This document shows, in pieces, positions 17,019 to 27,000 of a DNA stretch of 64,000 bases. The position numbers and the translations under genes are program-made. Below the pieces are notes generated by a model that was not told the DNA's origin, did no database searches, and was given only the letters and a program-made list of their open reading frames with translations. This stretch comes from DATBVX01 sp963695985 (GTDB lineage Bacteria; Pseudomonadota; Gammaproteobacteria; Steroidobacterales; Steroidobacteraceae). Each line of letters opens with the position of its first letter. The first letter of the stretch is position 1. The DNA is taken from NCBI GenBank assembly GCA_963695985.1, contig CAVOIC010000007.1, positions 186,001-250,000 on the forward strand. Reading direction: 5' to 3'.

Positions 17019-17843
17019 GTGGACCGCAGAACCGTATTTTTCGTCTCGGACCAGACTGGCGTGACCGCCGAAACCATGGGGCACAGCCTGCTGACGCAAT
17101 TCGACCGCCTGGAATTTCGGCCGGTGACTTTGCCATTCATCTCGACACTTGACAAGGCACAGGAAGCGGCTCGCAAGATCAATCTCGTCGCCGAGCAGGA
17201 GGGCGTGCGGCCCATCGTGTTCAGCACGCTGGTGCAGGACGAGTTGCGCGCAGTGGTGCGAGAGGCCAACGGACTGTTCCTCGATTTTTTCGATGCCTTT
17301 CTCGGCCCGCTGGAGAGCGAGCTGGCGGTGCGCTCCTCGCATGCCAGCGGACGCGCGCACAGCATGGCGGATCTGCACACCTACACGACGCGTATCAACG
17401 CCACGAATTTTGCGCTGGCAAACGACGACGGTGCGGGTGCGCGCGATTACGATCATGCCGACCTGATCCTGATCGGCGTTTCGCGTTCCGGGAAGACACC
17501 GACCTGCCTCTACATGGCCTTGCAGTACGGCATCTTTGCAGCGAACTTTCCGCTCACGGAAGAGGAGCTCGAGGCGCGGACACTGCCGTCCGCGCTGCGC
17601 ACGCAGCAGCGCAAGCTCTTCGGTCTCACGATCAAGCCCGAGCGTCTGCAGCAGATTCGCAACGAACGCCGCCCGGACAGCCGCTATTCCTCCGCTCCGC
17701 AGGTACAGTACGAGATCCGCGCGGCCGAATCCCTGTTCGAACGCCAGGGCATCCCTTACCTGGACACAACCGAATGCTCGATCGAGGAGATCTCGAGTCG
17801 CATTCTAGATCGCACCGGCGTTGAGCGCCGTGTTCGGGCGTGA
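17019..17843 (+). CDS. ppsR: Phosphoenolpyruvate synthase regulatory protein (kinase/pyrophosphorylase)
   Basis: DUF299-family bifunctional enzyme that inactivates PEP synthase by ADP-dependent phosphorylation of a Thr next to the catalytic His, and reactivates it by Pi-dependent dephosphorylation. Diagnostic segments are VFFVSDQTGVTAETMGHSLL at the N-terminus and the P-loop-like GVSRSGKTPTCLYMALQYG near residue 150. The frame is open from 16869, overlapping ppsA. GTG 17019 immediately precedes the conserved region and gives 274 aa, the normal size, but no strong ribosome site is visible. Divergent pairing with ppsA is the standard arrangement. Confidence 0.94.
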   Translation: MDRRTVFFVSDQTGVTAETMGHSLLTQFDRLEFRPVTLPFISTLDKAQEAARKINLVAEQEGVRPIVFSTLVQDELRAVVREANGLFLDFFDAFLGPLESELAVRSSHASGRAHSMADLHTYTTRINATNFALANDDGAGARDYDHADLILIGVSRSGKTPTCLYMALQYGIFAANFPLTEEELEARTLPSALRTQQRKLFGLTIKPERLQQIRNERRPDSRYSSAPQVQYEIRAAESLFERQGIPYLDTTECSIEEISSRILDRTGVERRVRA

Positions 17844-17920
17844 CTCGTGCACGCACCGAAGCGTGAAATGCATCGCACCAGCGGGGCTGGGCACCCGAAC
17901 GGCTGTGCTATATTCGATTC

Positions 17921-18439
17921 ATGGACGGCGATCAGCTGTGCGCAGTTTCCTGGCGCTCGCGCCCGGGAACTTTCGTGAGCCTGATGACGCTCTACGAGAG
18001 CAACTACATCAGGCTGCGCTGGCTCGTGTCCGCACCGGATGCGCTCGACGGCCACCTTATTTCCAACGCGCCGGGCGACGTTGCCCTGCACCTGCAGGTC
18101 CTTGAGCACTGCCGGTTCACAACCACGCTCAGTCTGAGTTACCTGCTGGAAGGCAGCCGGGGACCGTTGCTCACGCCGGATATGCAGGTGCGTGTGTATC
18201 ACGACGCGCGGCTGGCCGAGGCCTGCAGTTGCTCGGGCTGGCGGCGCGCGAGCGCAGTGGGCCGGCGGCTCGGTGCGCAGATGCGCGCGATCGGCGCGCT
18301 GCGCCGTGAGCTGGGCGAGCGCTGGGCACGCAACATGGTGCTCAACAAGTGGCTGGAATACTGTGCCGAGCGGGGTCATCGCTTCGAGACAACGGCGGAC
18401 GCGAGCCGGGTGGAGGAGTCGCGGCGTGCAGCATGCTGA
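17921..18439 (+). CDS. DUF1249 (YqiB) family protein
   Basis: A 172-residue member of the YqiB family of unknown function. Recognisable family blocks are LYESNYIRLRWL near the N-terminus, a middle segment ending LSLSYLL, MQVRVYHDARLAEACSC near residues 88-104, and the C-terminal LNKWLEYCAERGHRF. In enterobacteria yqiB sits in the nudF-cpdA-parE region, which is not present here. A TATATT sequence about 11 nt before the ATG could be part of a promoter, so the upstream part of the gene may be shorter than annotated (a later ATG in the same frame exists at SLMTLYES). Confidence 0.85.
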   Translation: MDGDQLCAVSWRSRPGTFVSLMTLYESNYIRLRWLVSAPDALDGHLISNAPGDVALHLQVLEHCRFTTTLSLSYLLEGSRGPLLTPDMQVRVYHDARLAEACSCSGWRRASAVGRRLGAQMRAIGALRRELGERWARNMVLNKWLEYCAERGHRFETTADASRVEESRRAAC

Positions 18440-18535
18440 CGGCAGAATGACAAGCGCGCATCGCGTGTGATGTGCTGACTAGCGCCGTCAATTCTCTGGT
18501 TCTGAACAGCTCCTGAAGGTCAAAGGGTCGGGCAC

Positions 18536-19588
18536 GTGGCGATCTTCGACAAGCTCAGGCTCTTCAAGCTGCCGTTCGGTCCGAAGCCCAAGCCGGCTGA
18601 AGATGAGCGCCTGGTGCAGCTCTTCAAGAATCGCGCCGGTCTGAAGAAGGCGTATGCCGACCTGCAGGACGACATCTACGATCTCAAGCAGCGCCTCAAG
18701 CAACAGGAAACGGCGGTCGGCAAGGCGCAGGAGCAGATGGAGTCGCTCGAGACGCTCCTCGGCAATCCGCAGTCCGGCTACGCCGCGCTCGTCTTCTACC
18801 AGCTGCGCGGTCTGTGGCGAGCGTGCAACCTGCAACTTGCGCAATTCGCGGGTGAGCTCGAACGGCAGCAGGACGAGCGCGAGCGTCAGCGCCAGGCGTT
18901 CGAGTTCAACCAGCAGCTCAAACAGCGGCTCGACGAGCTGGGCGCACGCCTGGCCGCTGCGAACGACGTCGCTGCGGAGCGTCAACGGGTACTCGAAGAC
19001 CTGACGCAGCGCATCCAGAAATTGCGCGGCTTCTGGAACTACTTCCGTCGCCGCAAGCTAACGACACAGGTCGCCGGTGAACGCGTGCACGTCGGCGCCG
19101 CCGTGCAGGACGCCGCGCGCCTTAGCGAGGAACACACTGCCCTGGAGCAGGAGCAGTGCCCGGCGTTTCCGGGTCTCTCGATCGAGGGCCGACGTGCCAT
19201 CAACCTGGCGATCATCGCTTACGCACTGGTTCTGGGTGCCCGGCTTAGCACGGAGGGACTCGCGACGCGCGTGCGCGAGTCGATGGCCAAGCGCGTCCAG
19301 GAAGCGCAGTACGGCGGGCGCGAGGAATGCGAGGCGTTGATGCTGGCGATATCGCAGACGCTCGCGAGCGTCAAGACGCGCGCCGGATTCGCCGGCCAGA
19401 TCAAGACCTGCGTGGAGATGCTGAAGGAGGCGGCACAGTATCGCTCGCCTTCGGACAGCGTGCCCCTTGCCGATGCGCTGGGGGGCGTCGCGCCCACCTC
19501 GGAGGATGGCAGGCCGATGTTGTCGCTGTCGGCGCCACAGATTCTCGCCGACGACTACTGGAATATCTACCGGGTGCTGCTGCGCTGA
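18536..19588 (+). CDS. Hypothetical coiled-coil protein
   Basis: A 350-residue soluble protein I do not recognise. Residues about 28-170 are strongly charged and heptad-like (rich in Gln, Glu, Arg and Leu), predicting two long coiled-coil segments with a short break near GNPQSGYAALVFYQLRGLWRACN. A globular C-terminal half (about 185-350) contains LSIEGRRAINLAIIAYALVL and a Cys-containing helix EECEALMLAISQTL. No signal peptide or membrane segment is seen. The start is GTG at 18536. Neighbours (DUF1249 protein and RND permease, convergent) give no functional hint. Codon use matches the surrounding genes, so recent transfer is unlikely. Confidence 0.8.
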   Translation: MAIFDKLRLFKLPFGPKPKPAEDERLVQLFKNRAGLKKAYADLQDDIYDLKQRLKQQETAVGKAQEQMESLETLLGNPQSGYAALVFYQLRGLWRACNLQLAQFAGELERQQDERERQRQAFEFNQQLKQRLDELGARLAAANDVAAERQRVLEDLTQRIQKLRGFWNYFRRRKLTTQVAGERVHVGAAVQDAARLSEEHTALEQEQCPAFPGLSIEGRRAINLAIIAYALVLGARLSTEGLATRVRESMAKRVQEAQYGGREECEALMLAISQTLASVKTRAGFAGQIKTCVEMLKEAAQYRSPSDSVPLADALGGVAPTSEDGRPMLSLSAPQILADDYWNIYRVLLR

Positions 19589-22500
19589 GCGAGTGCCGGG
19601 TCCGGCGCCGCGACCCCTGCATTGCGTCTGCGTGCCCCGCTGATGACTCGCCGCCGCCATTGATTCAGATCGTCAAACCACTCGTAGAAAGCGGGCACGA
19701 CGAACAGCGACAGCACGCCGGAGAATGCCAGGCCGCCGATGATGGCGCGGGCCATCGGGTAATAGGCTGGCCCGCCGCCACCCACACCGCCACCGCCGAC
19801 TTGCGCATCGCCGATCGCGAGCGGCAGCATCGCCAGTAGCGTCGTCAACGTCGTCATCAGGATGGGTCGCAAGCGATCGCGCCCGGCCTGGACGATCGCA
19901 GCATTGCGCGTGAGGCCGGCAGCACGCAGGTTGTTGATGTGCGCGACCAGCACGATGCCGATATTCACGACCACGCCCACCAGGATCATGATTCCCACCA
20001 TCGCCATGAACGTGAACACGGTGCCGGTGACGAAGAAGAACCAGTAGACCCCGACCACCGCAAAAATGATGGAAGTGATGATCGAGAGCGGGTAGAGCGC
20101 TGACTCGAACAGTGACGCCATCACCAGGAAAATCATCGCTACGCCCAGGGCGATGCTGATCAGCATGACTTGCTGGGTCTCGTCGTTTTGGTCGAAGCCG
20201 CGGCCGAACTTCCAGGTGTAGCCGGGCGGCAAGGTGATCTGGTCCATGAGTGTCTGCACCCGTTGCTTCACCTCTTCGAGGGTCGCACCGCTGGCCAGAT
20301 TGGCCGCGATCACGACCGCGGTGAGGCGGTTCACGCGCGTGATCTGCCGCGGACCGCGCGCGACCTTGAAATCCGCCACCGAGCCCAGCGTGATGCGCTC
20401 GCCACTGGGCAGATAAAGCGGCAGGCGCATCAGGTCCTCGATGTTCTGGCGGTCGGATGCTCGGAACGTGAGGCGCATGTCCACTTCACGTTCCGGCCCG
20501 CGAAATTCCTTGAGCTTGTCGCCTCGCATCGCCACCGCCACCGAGGCAGCGATCTGTTCGGTGCTCAGCCCGAGCTCGGCAGCACGCGCGCGATCGACCG
20601 TGATCTGTACCTCTTCCTCGCCATTGCGCGCTTCCGAGCGCACGCTCTCCAGGCCGTTGATCGAACTGAGCTGTTGCGCCAGCTCCTGGCTGAGCTCCGT
20701 CAGGCGCTCGGTCGACTCGCCGGCGAGCTGCATGCTGAAGCTCCCGCCAGAGTCCTGGTCGAACTGGAAACTCGGCTTGCCAATGATGATCTCCGGCAGG
20801 TCCTTGCTGATCTCCGCGATGATTTCCTTGGTCTCCTTCTTGGCTTTGCCCTTTGGCGTGAGCGTGAGAAAGGTGCGTGCCTGGTCGGGCCGGAAGTAGG
20901 AATAGATGGTCGTGATCTCGAAGCGCTGGCGATTCCTTTCCAGAAACCCTTCGACGAGGGTGACCGCCGACTCCACGCGCTGCAGCGGGAACGTCCCGTC
21001 GATGTGGTACTCGAGCACGAGGTCGCGGCCGGAATCGGGTGGGAACATGTCGTTCTTCACCTGCGAGGCGGGCAGTGCGACCGAGGCCAGGATCAGCACG
21101 ATGCCGGCGGCGGTGAGCCACTTGTGTTCGAGCGTCCAGCTGAGCGCGCGCGCATAACGCTCACGCAGCCGGCCGAGCAGAGTACCGGCGCCGATGGGCG
21201 GGGGAACGGGGAAGCGCACGGTCAGCATCGGGATCAGCGTCTGCGCGACGAGGAGCGAGGCGATCATCGCCACCACGATCGGGATCGCGACATGCGCCAG
21301 GAAGATCGTCGCCTCGGTGCGCTCGCCAAACAGCAGCGGCAGGAATACCGCGACCGAGCTCGCAGTTCCCGCGGTTACGGCGATACCGACATCGCGCACG
21401 CCCGCGAGCGTTGCCTCAGTCGGCCGATCGGGCGACAGCTGGCGGTGCCTGAAGATGCTCTCCGTGATGACCACGGCGTTGTCCACCAGCATGCCGACCG
21501 CGAGCAGCATGCCCATCATCGACAGGATGTTGATCGACAGGCCGAGGAAGTACATGGCGGCAAGGGTAATTACGAGCGAGAACGGCACCGCCAGGGTCAC
21601 GATCAGCGTCGTCGGCCAGTCGCGCAGGAAGGCAAACAGCACCAGGAAGGCGAGCGTCGCACCGATGAGTCCGGCGGTGCGCAGCTCCTTGAGCGAGGCA
21701 ATGATCGAAGCCGCCTGGTTGCCGATGATCAGCAGCTCGATGCCCTGCATCTGCGGCAGCTCACGCGCCGAGTCGACGACCTTCAGCACCCGCTCCACGA
21801 CGTCGACGACGTTGGCTTGCGTCGTCTTGTAAACCTCCAGGCCCACGGCCGGCCGGTGATTGAGATGGCGCCCCATCTCGCGCTCCGGGCTGAGCAGTTC
21901 CACGGTTGCGATGTCCGCTAGGCGTACGTTGCCGCGCAGCAGTAGGTTGCGAATGTCGTCGAGGGAACGGAACTCGCCGATTGGCCGCACATTGAAGCGC
22001 TGGCCGCGCTCGGTGATCTCGCCGGCGCTCACCGAGAAGTTGCTGCGCTCGAGCAGCTCGCGCAGGTCGCGCAGGTCGATGCCGTGGGCCGCCACGCGCC
22101 CCGCATCCACGAGTATGCGCACCTCGCGCGGCTCAACGCCGGCAAGTTCCACGCGTGCCACGCCGTTGAGGCGTTCGACCGGGCGCTTCAGGAAGCGCTC
22201 CAGCGTGTCGTAGGCGTCGGAGAGATCCTGGTTGGCGGCGATGCGGACCTGCAGGATCGGCTGATCCCCGAGCGAGCCGGCGAAGATCAGCATGCGGTCG
22301 GCGCCCGGCGGCAGCTGGCTGCGAATCGCGTCGAGCTTGGTGCGTATCTGAAATCCGACTGCGTCGAAGTCGGTGCCCCAATCGAAGGCGATCTCGATCT
22401 GGGCCTGATTCTCGCTCGAGGTCGAGCGGATCTCCTGGATACCGCTGAGCGTCGAAAGCGCTTCTTCCACCGGGCGGGTGATCTGTTCTTCGATTTCCTG

Positions 22501-22668
22501 CGGCGTCGAGCCGGCGTACGGAATAGTCACCTGCATTCCCGGAAACTTGATGTCCGGAAACTGCTCGAGTGGCAGCAGGCGCGCTGCGATGATCCCGATC
22601 AGGGTGACGGCCAGGAACACCATCACTGTGGTCACGGGCCGACGCAGCGCGGTGTCAGTGTGGATCAT
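19567..22668 (-). CDS. RND family efflux permease (second of a pair)
   Basis: Inner-membrane proton-driven pump of 1033 residues with the AcrB-type layout: TM1, large periplasmic loop, TM2-6, second loop, TM7-12. The TM4 proton-relay motif reads VGMLVDNAVVITES, with a single Asp followed by Asn instead of the Asp-Asp pair of AcrB. The N-terminus IHTDTALRRPVTTVMVFLAV and the LPPGYTWKFGRG segment fit the HAE-1-like group found in many proteobacteria. Its ATG overlaps the stop of the upstream permease (ATGA). The 3' end overlaps the convergent coiled-coil gene by about 20 nt. Substrate unknown. Confidence 0.93.
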   Translation of the reverse strand: MIHTDTALRRPVTTVMVFLAVTLIGIIAARLLPLEQFPDIKFPGMQVTIPYAGSTPQEIEEQITRPVEEALSTLSGIQEIRSTSSENQAQIEIAFDWGTDFDAVGFQIRTKLDAIRSQLPPGADRMLIFAGSLGDQPILQVRIAANQDLSDAYDTLERFLKRPVERLNGVARVELAGVEPREVRILVDAGRVAAHGIDLRDLRELLERSNFSVSAGEITERGQRFNVRPIGEFRSLDDIRNLLLRGNVRLADIATVELLSPEREMGRHLNHRPAVGLEVYKTTQANVVDVVERVLKVVDSARELPQMQGIELLIIGNQAASIIASLKELRTAGLIGATLAFLVLFAFLRDWPTTLIVTLAVPFSLVITLAAMYFLGLSINILSMMGMLLAVGMLVDNAVVITESIFRHRQLSPDRPTEATLAGVRDVGIAVTAGTASSVAVFLPLLFGERTEATIFLAHVAIPIVVAMIASLLVAQTLIPMLTVRFPVPPPIGAGTLLGRLRERYARALSWTLEHKWLTAAGIVLILASVALPASQVKNDMFPPDSGRDLVLEYHIDGTFPLQRVESAVTLVEGFLERNRQRFEITTIYSYFRPDQARTFLTLTPKGKAKKETKEIIAEISKDLPEIIIGKPSFQFDQDSGGSFSMQLAGESTERLTELSQELAQQLSSINGLESVRSEARNGEEEVQITVDRARAAELGLSTEQIAASVAVAMRGDKLKEFRGPEREVDMRLTFRASDRQNIEDLMRLPLYLPSGERITLGSVADFKVARGPRQITRVNRLTAVVIAANLASGATLEEVKQRVQTLMDQITLPPGYTWKFGRGFDQNDETQQVMLISIALGVAMIFLVMASLFESALYPLSIITSIIFAVVGVYWFFFVTGTVFTFMAMVGIMILVGVVVNIGIVLVAHINNLRAAGLTRNAAIVQAGRDRLRPILMTTLTTLLAMLPLAIGDAQVGGGGVGGGGPAYYPMARAIIGGLAFSGVLSLFVVPAFYEWFDDLNQWRRRVISGARRRNAGVAAPDPALAQRSSTR

Positions 22669-25600
22669 GGGCGGCTGGCCGCGGCCGCTACCGCTACCTC
22701 ACTGGTGCGCTTGCGCTCGGGTGCTATGAGCGAATAGACCACCGGGATCACGACCAGCGTGAGCAGGGTCGAGACGGTCATGCCGCCGATCACAGTGATG
22801 GCCATCGGCGTGCGCACCTCCGCACCGTCGCCGAAGCCGAGCGCCATCGGCACGAGTCCGAGGATGGTGCTCACGGTGGTGATCACGATCGGTCGCAGGC
22901 GGGCGCGCGCGGCGAAGAGAATGGCAGCATGCTTGTCGAGGCCGCGCAGGCGCGCGCGGTTGACGGCGTCAATTAGTACGATGGCGTTATTCACCACGAT
23001 GCCCGTGAGCATGATGATGCCGATCATGGCCACGACGCTGATCGTCGTGGAGGTGAGAAACAGCGCCCAGACCACGCCGATCAGGCCGAGCGGGATGGTG
23101 AACAGGATGACGAACGGTTGGATGAGCGACTCGAACTGCGAGGCCATCACGAGGTAAACCAGCAGCACCGCGAGGGCGAGCGTGAAGGTGAGCGAGCGCA
23201 GGCTGTCCTGCATCTCCTCGCCTTGCCCGGCGAGATAGCCACTCACCCCCGGTGGCAGCTCGATCTGGCTCAGCATGCCCCGCAGATCGGTCACCGCAGT
23301 GCCGAGATCGCTGCCGGCGTAGTTCGCCGACACCACGGCGACGCGTTCCTGTCCGATGCGGCGGATCTCGGCTGGGCCCACCGACAGCGCGACCTCGGCC
23401 ACGGCGCTCAAGGGCACCGGCTGCTCGCTGCCCGGATTGATGATGAGGTTGCGGATCTCCTCGATGGAGGCGGCCCGTGTGTGAACACTGCGCACCAGCA
23501 CGTCGATCTGTTTGTCGCGCAGGCGGTAGCGCGTGGCCACCTCGCCGCGCACGCTGGTGACGATGCGATCGGCGATGTCGCGCACCTTGAGCCCGAGGCG
23601 CGTCGCGCGATCCTGGTCGAACACGATCTGGATCTCGGGATTCTCCGCTTCCACGGTGGAACGGATGTCGGTATAGGTGCCAGCGGCTTCCATGCGTGCG
23701 TGCACCTGTTCCGCGACCGCGCGCAGCCGGTCGAGGTCATAACCGCTGACGACCACTTCAAGCGGCGTGCTGAAGGTGAAGAGCGACGGCCGGCTGAACT
23801 GGTATTGCAGGCCGGCGACGGAGTCCAGGCGCGGCCGCAGCGCATTCATCGAGGCCGCTTCCTCGGCGCGCCCGGAACCGGGTCGCAGCGTGATGCTCAG
23901 CTTGCCGGTGTTCTCGCCGGCATCGACCGGGTTCGCGTCCAGGCGATTGCCGGTTCCCGCCACCGAGTACGAGAGCTGTACGCCGCCGATGTCCATGGCG
24001 GCGTGCTGCGCGCTCTCCATGACCCGGTCGGTCTGATCCAATGGCGTGCCCGGCGGCAGGCGCAGATCGACGTTGTATTCACCTTGCGAGAGCTGCGGAA
24101 TCAGCTCGGTGCCAAGCCGCGGCACGAGGGCAAACGTCGCCAGGGACAGCGCCAGGGCCGCTCCGATCACCCGTGCGCGGTGCGAAAGCGCCCACTCGAG
24201 CAGCGGCACGTACGCTTGTTCCAGGCGGCGATAGGAGGTCTGCGTCACCCACACGAAGGGTCCAAAGATTGTGCGGAAGAAAGTCGAAATGGCGCGGCCT
24301 GCGCGTCCGATGCAAGCCGCCACCAAGGCGACTCCGCGGGCAAAGCGCCCCAACGGCGCCGCCGCCGCCGCGGTGTCGGTTTGCTTGGCGACCGTACCGG
24401 CGACGAGCATCGGCACCACCGTGAGGCCCACAAGCAACGAGAGGATGTGCCCGTAGGTGACGGTGAGCGCCTGGTCACGGAACAGCTGGCCGGCGATGCC
24501 ACTGATGAAAACCATCGGGAAGAATACGGCGATCGAGGTGAGCGTCGAGGCTGTGACCGCCATTGCCACCTCGCTCGTGCCGCTGCGCGCCGCCTCGAAC
24601 GGACCCAGGCCCGCTTCGCGCTTCTTGCTGATGCTCTCGAGGATGACGACGGACGTGTCGACCAGTGTGCCAACCGAGAGCGCAATGCCGCCGAGTGACA
24701 TGATGTTGAGCGTGACGCCCGAGAGGTACATCAGCATGAAAGTGCCGATCACGGACACCGGGATCACGATTCCGGCGACGTAGGTGGCGCGCGCGTCGCG
24801 CAGGAAGAAATACAGCACCAGGATCGACAACAGGCCGCCGATCAGCGCGGCATCGCGCACCTCGCCGATGGCCGAGGAGATGAACTTCGACTGGTCGTAG
24901 ACCGGCGTGAGCTCGGTCTCGGCCGGCAGCGTCTTGCGCAGTGCCTCGACGCGTTCCATGAGCGCGTGCGCGAGCTGCACGGTGTTGGCATCTCCTTCCT
25001 TGTAGACCGCGAGCTCGACCGACTCGCGACCGTTGACGCGTGTCACGGCCTCGCGCTCCTTGTAGCCGTGCGCCACCGAAGCCACATCGCGCAGGTAGAC
25101 GGGCTGCCCGTCGACCGAGGCAATGATGGCGTTGGCCATTTCCTCGATGCTCTGGAACTCGTTCAGGGTGCGCACCAGGAATCGCTGCGTGCCCTGCTCG
25201 AGACGTCCTCCTGACAGGTTCACATTCTCCGCGCGCAAACGGCTCGCCACGGTTTCAATCGAGAGGCCGAGCTGTGCGAGCTTCTGCTGATCGACGAAGA
25301 CCTGGATCTCGTCCTCGTAGCCGCCGCTCACCTTCACCGCCGCGGAACCCGCTACTGCCTCCAGGTCCGGCTTCAGCCGATCTTCGGCGAAACGGCGTAG
25401 GAACTTGAGCCGCTCCTCACCGGCCGTGGCGACCGCATCGCCTGCGGCCGACTTGTCCAGCAGCGCAAAACGAACCACTGGCTCGGTTGACGGATCGAAG
25501 CGCAGCAGCAACGGCCGCTTCGCTTCGAGCGGGAGCTGCAGCAGATCCAGTTTCTCGCGCACCTCGATGCCCGCGAGATCCATGTCCGTGCCCCACACGA

Positions 25601-25883
25601 ACTCCAGAGTCACGTCGGATTGTCCCGAGCGCGACACGGAGCGCACCTGGCGCACGTTGCGGATGATGCCCACCGCCTCTTCGACGGGCCGCGTGATCAG
25701 GTTTTCGATTTCGAGCGGTGCCGCGCCCACGAGCTCCGTGCGTACCGTGAGCGTGGGATAGGACAGGTCGGGAAGCAGGTTGACCTTCAGACGTGCCAGT
25801 GAGACGAAGCCGAAGAGCGCGATGGCCACCATGCACATGACGATGGTGACGCGCCGGCGGGTGGCGAAGTCGACGAGTTGCAT
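22665..25883 (-). CDS. RND family efflux permease (first of a pair)
   Basis: A 1072-residue RND transporter starting MQLVDFATRRRVTIVMCMVAI; the open frame begins 31 codons earlier, but ATG 25883 starts the first membrane helix. The TM4 motif is VGTLVDTSVVILES, again one Asp only. A low-complexity segment (TAAAAAPLGRF) lies in the cytoplasmic loop between the two halves, and the second half starts at about residue 560. It is 47 nt downstream of the adaptor gene and overlaps the second permease by 4 nt. Two different permeases behind one adaptor recall MdtABC, where the two pump proteins form a heterotrimer; that is an inference. Confidence 0.93.
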   Translation of the reverse strand: MQLVDFATRRRVTIVMCMVAIALFGFVSLARLKVNLLPDLSYPTLTVRTELVGAAPLEIENLITRPVEEAVGIIRNVRQVRSVSRSGQSDVTLEFVWGTDMDLAGIEVREKLDLLQLPLEAKRPLLLRFDPSTEPVVRFALLDKSAAGDAVATAGEERLKFLRRFAEDRLKPDLEAVAGSAAVKVSGGYEDEIQVFVDQQKLAQLGLSIETVASRLRAENVNLSGGRLEQGTQRFLVRTLNEFQSIEEMANAIIASVDGQPVYLRDVASVAHGYKEREAVTRVNGRESVELAVYKEGDANTVQLAHALMERVEALRKTLPAETELTPVYDQSKFISSAIGEVRDAALIGGLLSILVLYFFLRDARATYVAGIVIPVSVIGTFMLMYLSGVTLNIMSLGGIALSVGTLVDTSVVILESISKKREAGLGPFEAARSGTSEVAMAVTASTLTSIAVFFPMVFISGIAGQLFRDQALTVTYGHILSLLVGLTVVPMLVAGTVAKQTDTAAAAAPLGRFARGVALVAACIGRAGRAISTFFRTIFGPFVWVTQTSYRRLEQAYVPLLEWALSHRARVIGAALALSLATFALVPRLGTELIPQLSQGEYNVDLRLPPGTPLDQTDRVMESAQHAAMDIGGVQLSYSVAGTGNRLDANPVDAGENTGKLSITLRPGSGRAEEAASMNALRPRLDSVAGLQYQFSRPSLFTFSTPLEVVVSGYDLDRLRAVAEQVHARMEAAGTYTDIRSTVEAENPEIQIVFDQDRATRLGLKVRDIADRIVTSVRGEVATRYRLRDKQIDVLVRSVHTRAASIEEIRNLIINPGSEQPVPLSAVAEVALSVGPAEIRRIGQERVAVVSANYAGSDLGTAVTDLRGMLSQIELPPGVSGYLAGQGEEMQDSLRSLTFTLALAVLLVYLVMASQFESLIQPFVILFTIPLGLIGVVWALFLTSTTISVVAMIGIIMLTGIVVNNAIVLIDAVNRARLRGLDKHAAILFAARARLRPIVITTVSTILGLVPMALGFGDGAEVRTPMAITVIGGMTVSTLLTLVVIPVVYSLIAPERKRTSEVAVAAAASRP

Positions 25884-25929
25884 GGCCTGGCCTCGTGGCC
25901 GAGAGACGCGCCCGGATCGGCGCGTGCCT

Positions 25930-27000
25930 TCAGCGCTTGGTAGTGGGTGACTCGAGCTCCACGACGCGTACGGCATTGCCGCTCTTCAGGCCGCTCTGTC
26001 CGACGACGACGACCTGCTCCTGACCCTTGAGGCCGTCGGTGACCTCCACCAGGCCGTCACTGGACAGGCCCACCGTGATGCGGCGCTGTTGTGCCCTGCC
26101 GTTCTCGATGACGAAGACGGTGGTCTGCCCCTCGTCATCGACGATTGCCGTACGCGGAATCTGCAGTGCCTGCTCGCGCCGCTCGTAGATGATGCCGACG
26201 CGCGCGAACATGCCGGGCTTGAGCTGCTCGCCGGGATCGTCGACCTCGATCGTCACCTTGAACGTCGCCGTCTCAGGGTCGACCACCGGGCTGAGTCGCG
26301 CCACGTGACCGATGAATGACTGTCTGGGAACGGCATCGACCAGGATCGACGCCGGCTGACCGGGCTTGAGGCGTGCGAGCTCGCGCTCCGGCACGTGCAC
26401 GTACACGATCAGAGGCTTCAGGTCGGTGACCTTGAACAGAACGTCATTGGGCTTGATGGTATTGCCGACCTTGACGAGTCGTGCGCTGACCACACCGTCG
26501 ATCGGGGCGCGGATCTCGGTGTAGGAGAGCTGCAGCCGTGCGAGCTCGTACGCGGCGCGCTGCGCATCGACTTCGTACTTGAGATTCTCGAAGGCGCCGG
26601 GCGAGACCAGGCCCTTCTCGTGCAACTCGACATTGCGCCGATAGTCGCGCTCGAGCTTGGCGAGCGAAGCATTGGCTTTCTCGGCTTCCAGACGCAACTG
26701 ATCGCCATCGAGCCGCGCGAGCACCTGACCGGCGCGCACGGTGCGCCCTTCCTCGACCAGGATCGCGCGCACTTCACCGCCGACCTTGGCGACGACCGAC
26801 GCTTCCTGGTCCGCCTCGAGCGAGGCTGTGCCCGAGTACACAGCGATCATTTCACCGCGCTTGGGAGCGCGTACTTCAACCGGAATTGCAGGCGCTTCCT
26901 TGTCCTTCGCGTCCGTTGTCTTGCCGTCCGCCCGTTCGCCGCACGCGCTCAACAGACCCGTGAGCGCCAGGATGATGAGGAGCAACGACTGCTTGTACAT
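25930..27000 (-). CDS. RND efflux periplasmic adaptor (membrane fusion) lipoprotein
   Basis: A 356-residue adaptor that should link the RND permeases to an outer-membrane channel. It has a lipoprotein signal with lipobox LLSAC (Cys near 20), a lipoyl/biotinyl half motif VVAKVGGEVRAILVEEGRTV, an alpha-hairpin of moderate length (about 85-140), a second lipoyl half SYTEIRAPIDGVVSARLVKVG, and beta-barrel and membrane-proximal domains. The start ATG 27000 has a strong AGGAGG site 5 nt upstream. It is the first gene of a three-gene operon with two permeases. No TolC-like gene is in the operon, so a channel from elsewhere must serve. Confidence 0.94.
   Translation of the reverse strand: MYKQSLLLIILALTGLLSACGERADGKTTDAKDKEAPAIPVEVRAPKRGEMIAVYSGTASLEADQEASVVAKVGGEVRAILVEEGRTVRAGQVLARLDGDQLRLEAEKANASLAKLERDYRRNVELHEKGLVSPGAFENLKYEVDAQRAAYELARLQLSYTEIRAPIDGVVSARLVKVGNTIKPNDVLFKVTDLKPLIVYVHVPERELARLKPGQPASILVDAVPRQSFIGHVARLSPVVDPETATFKVTIEVDDPGEQLKPGMFARVGIIYERREQALQIPRTAIVDDEGQTTVFVIENGRAQQRRITVGLSSDGLVEVTDGLKGQEQVVVVGQSGLKSGNAVRVVELESPTTKR

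Noticed and set aside
20170..21921. Long plus-strand ORF opposite the RND permease
   Set aside because: It is an antisense open frame produced by high GC content; its translation is charged low-complexity sequence with no domain, while the minus-strand permease is clear.
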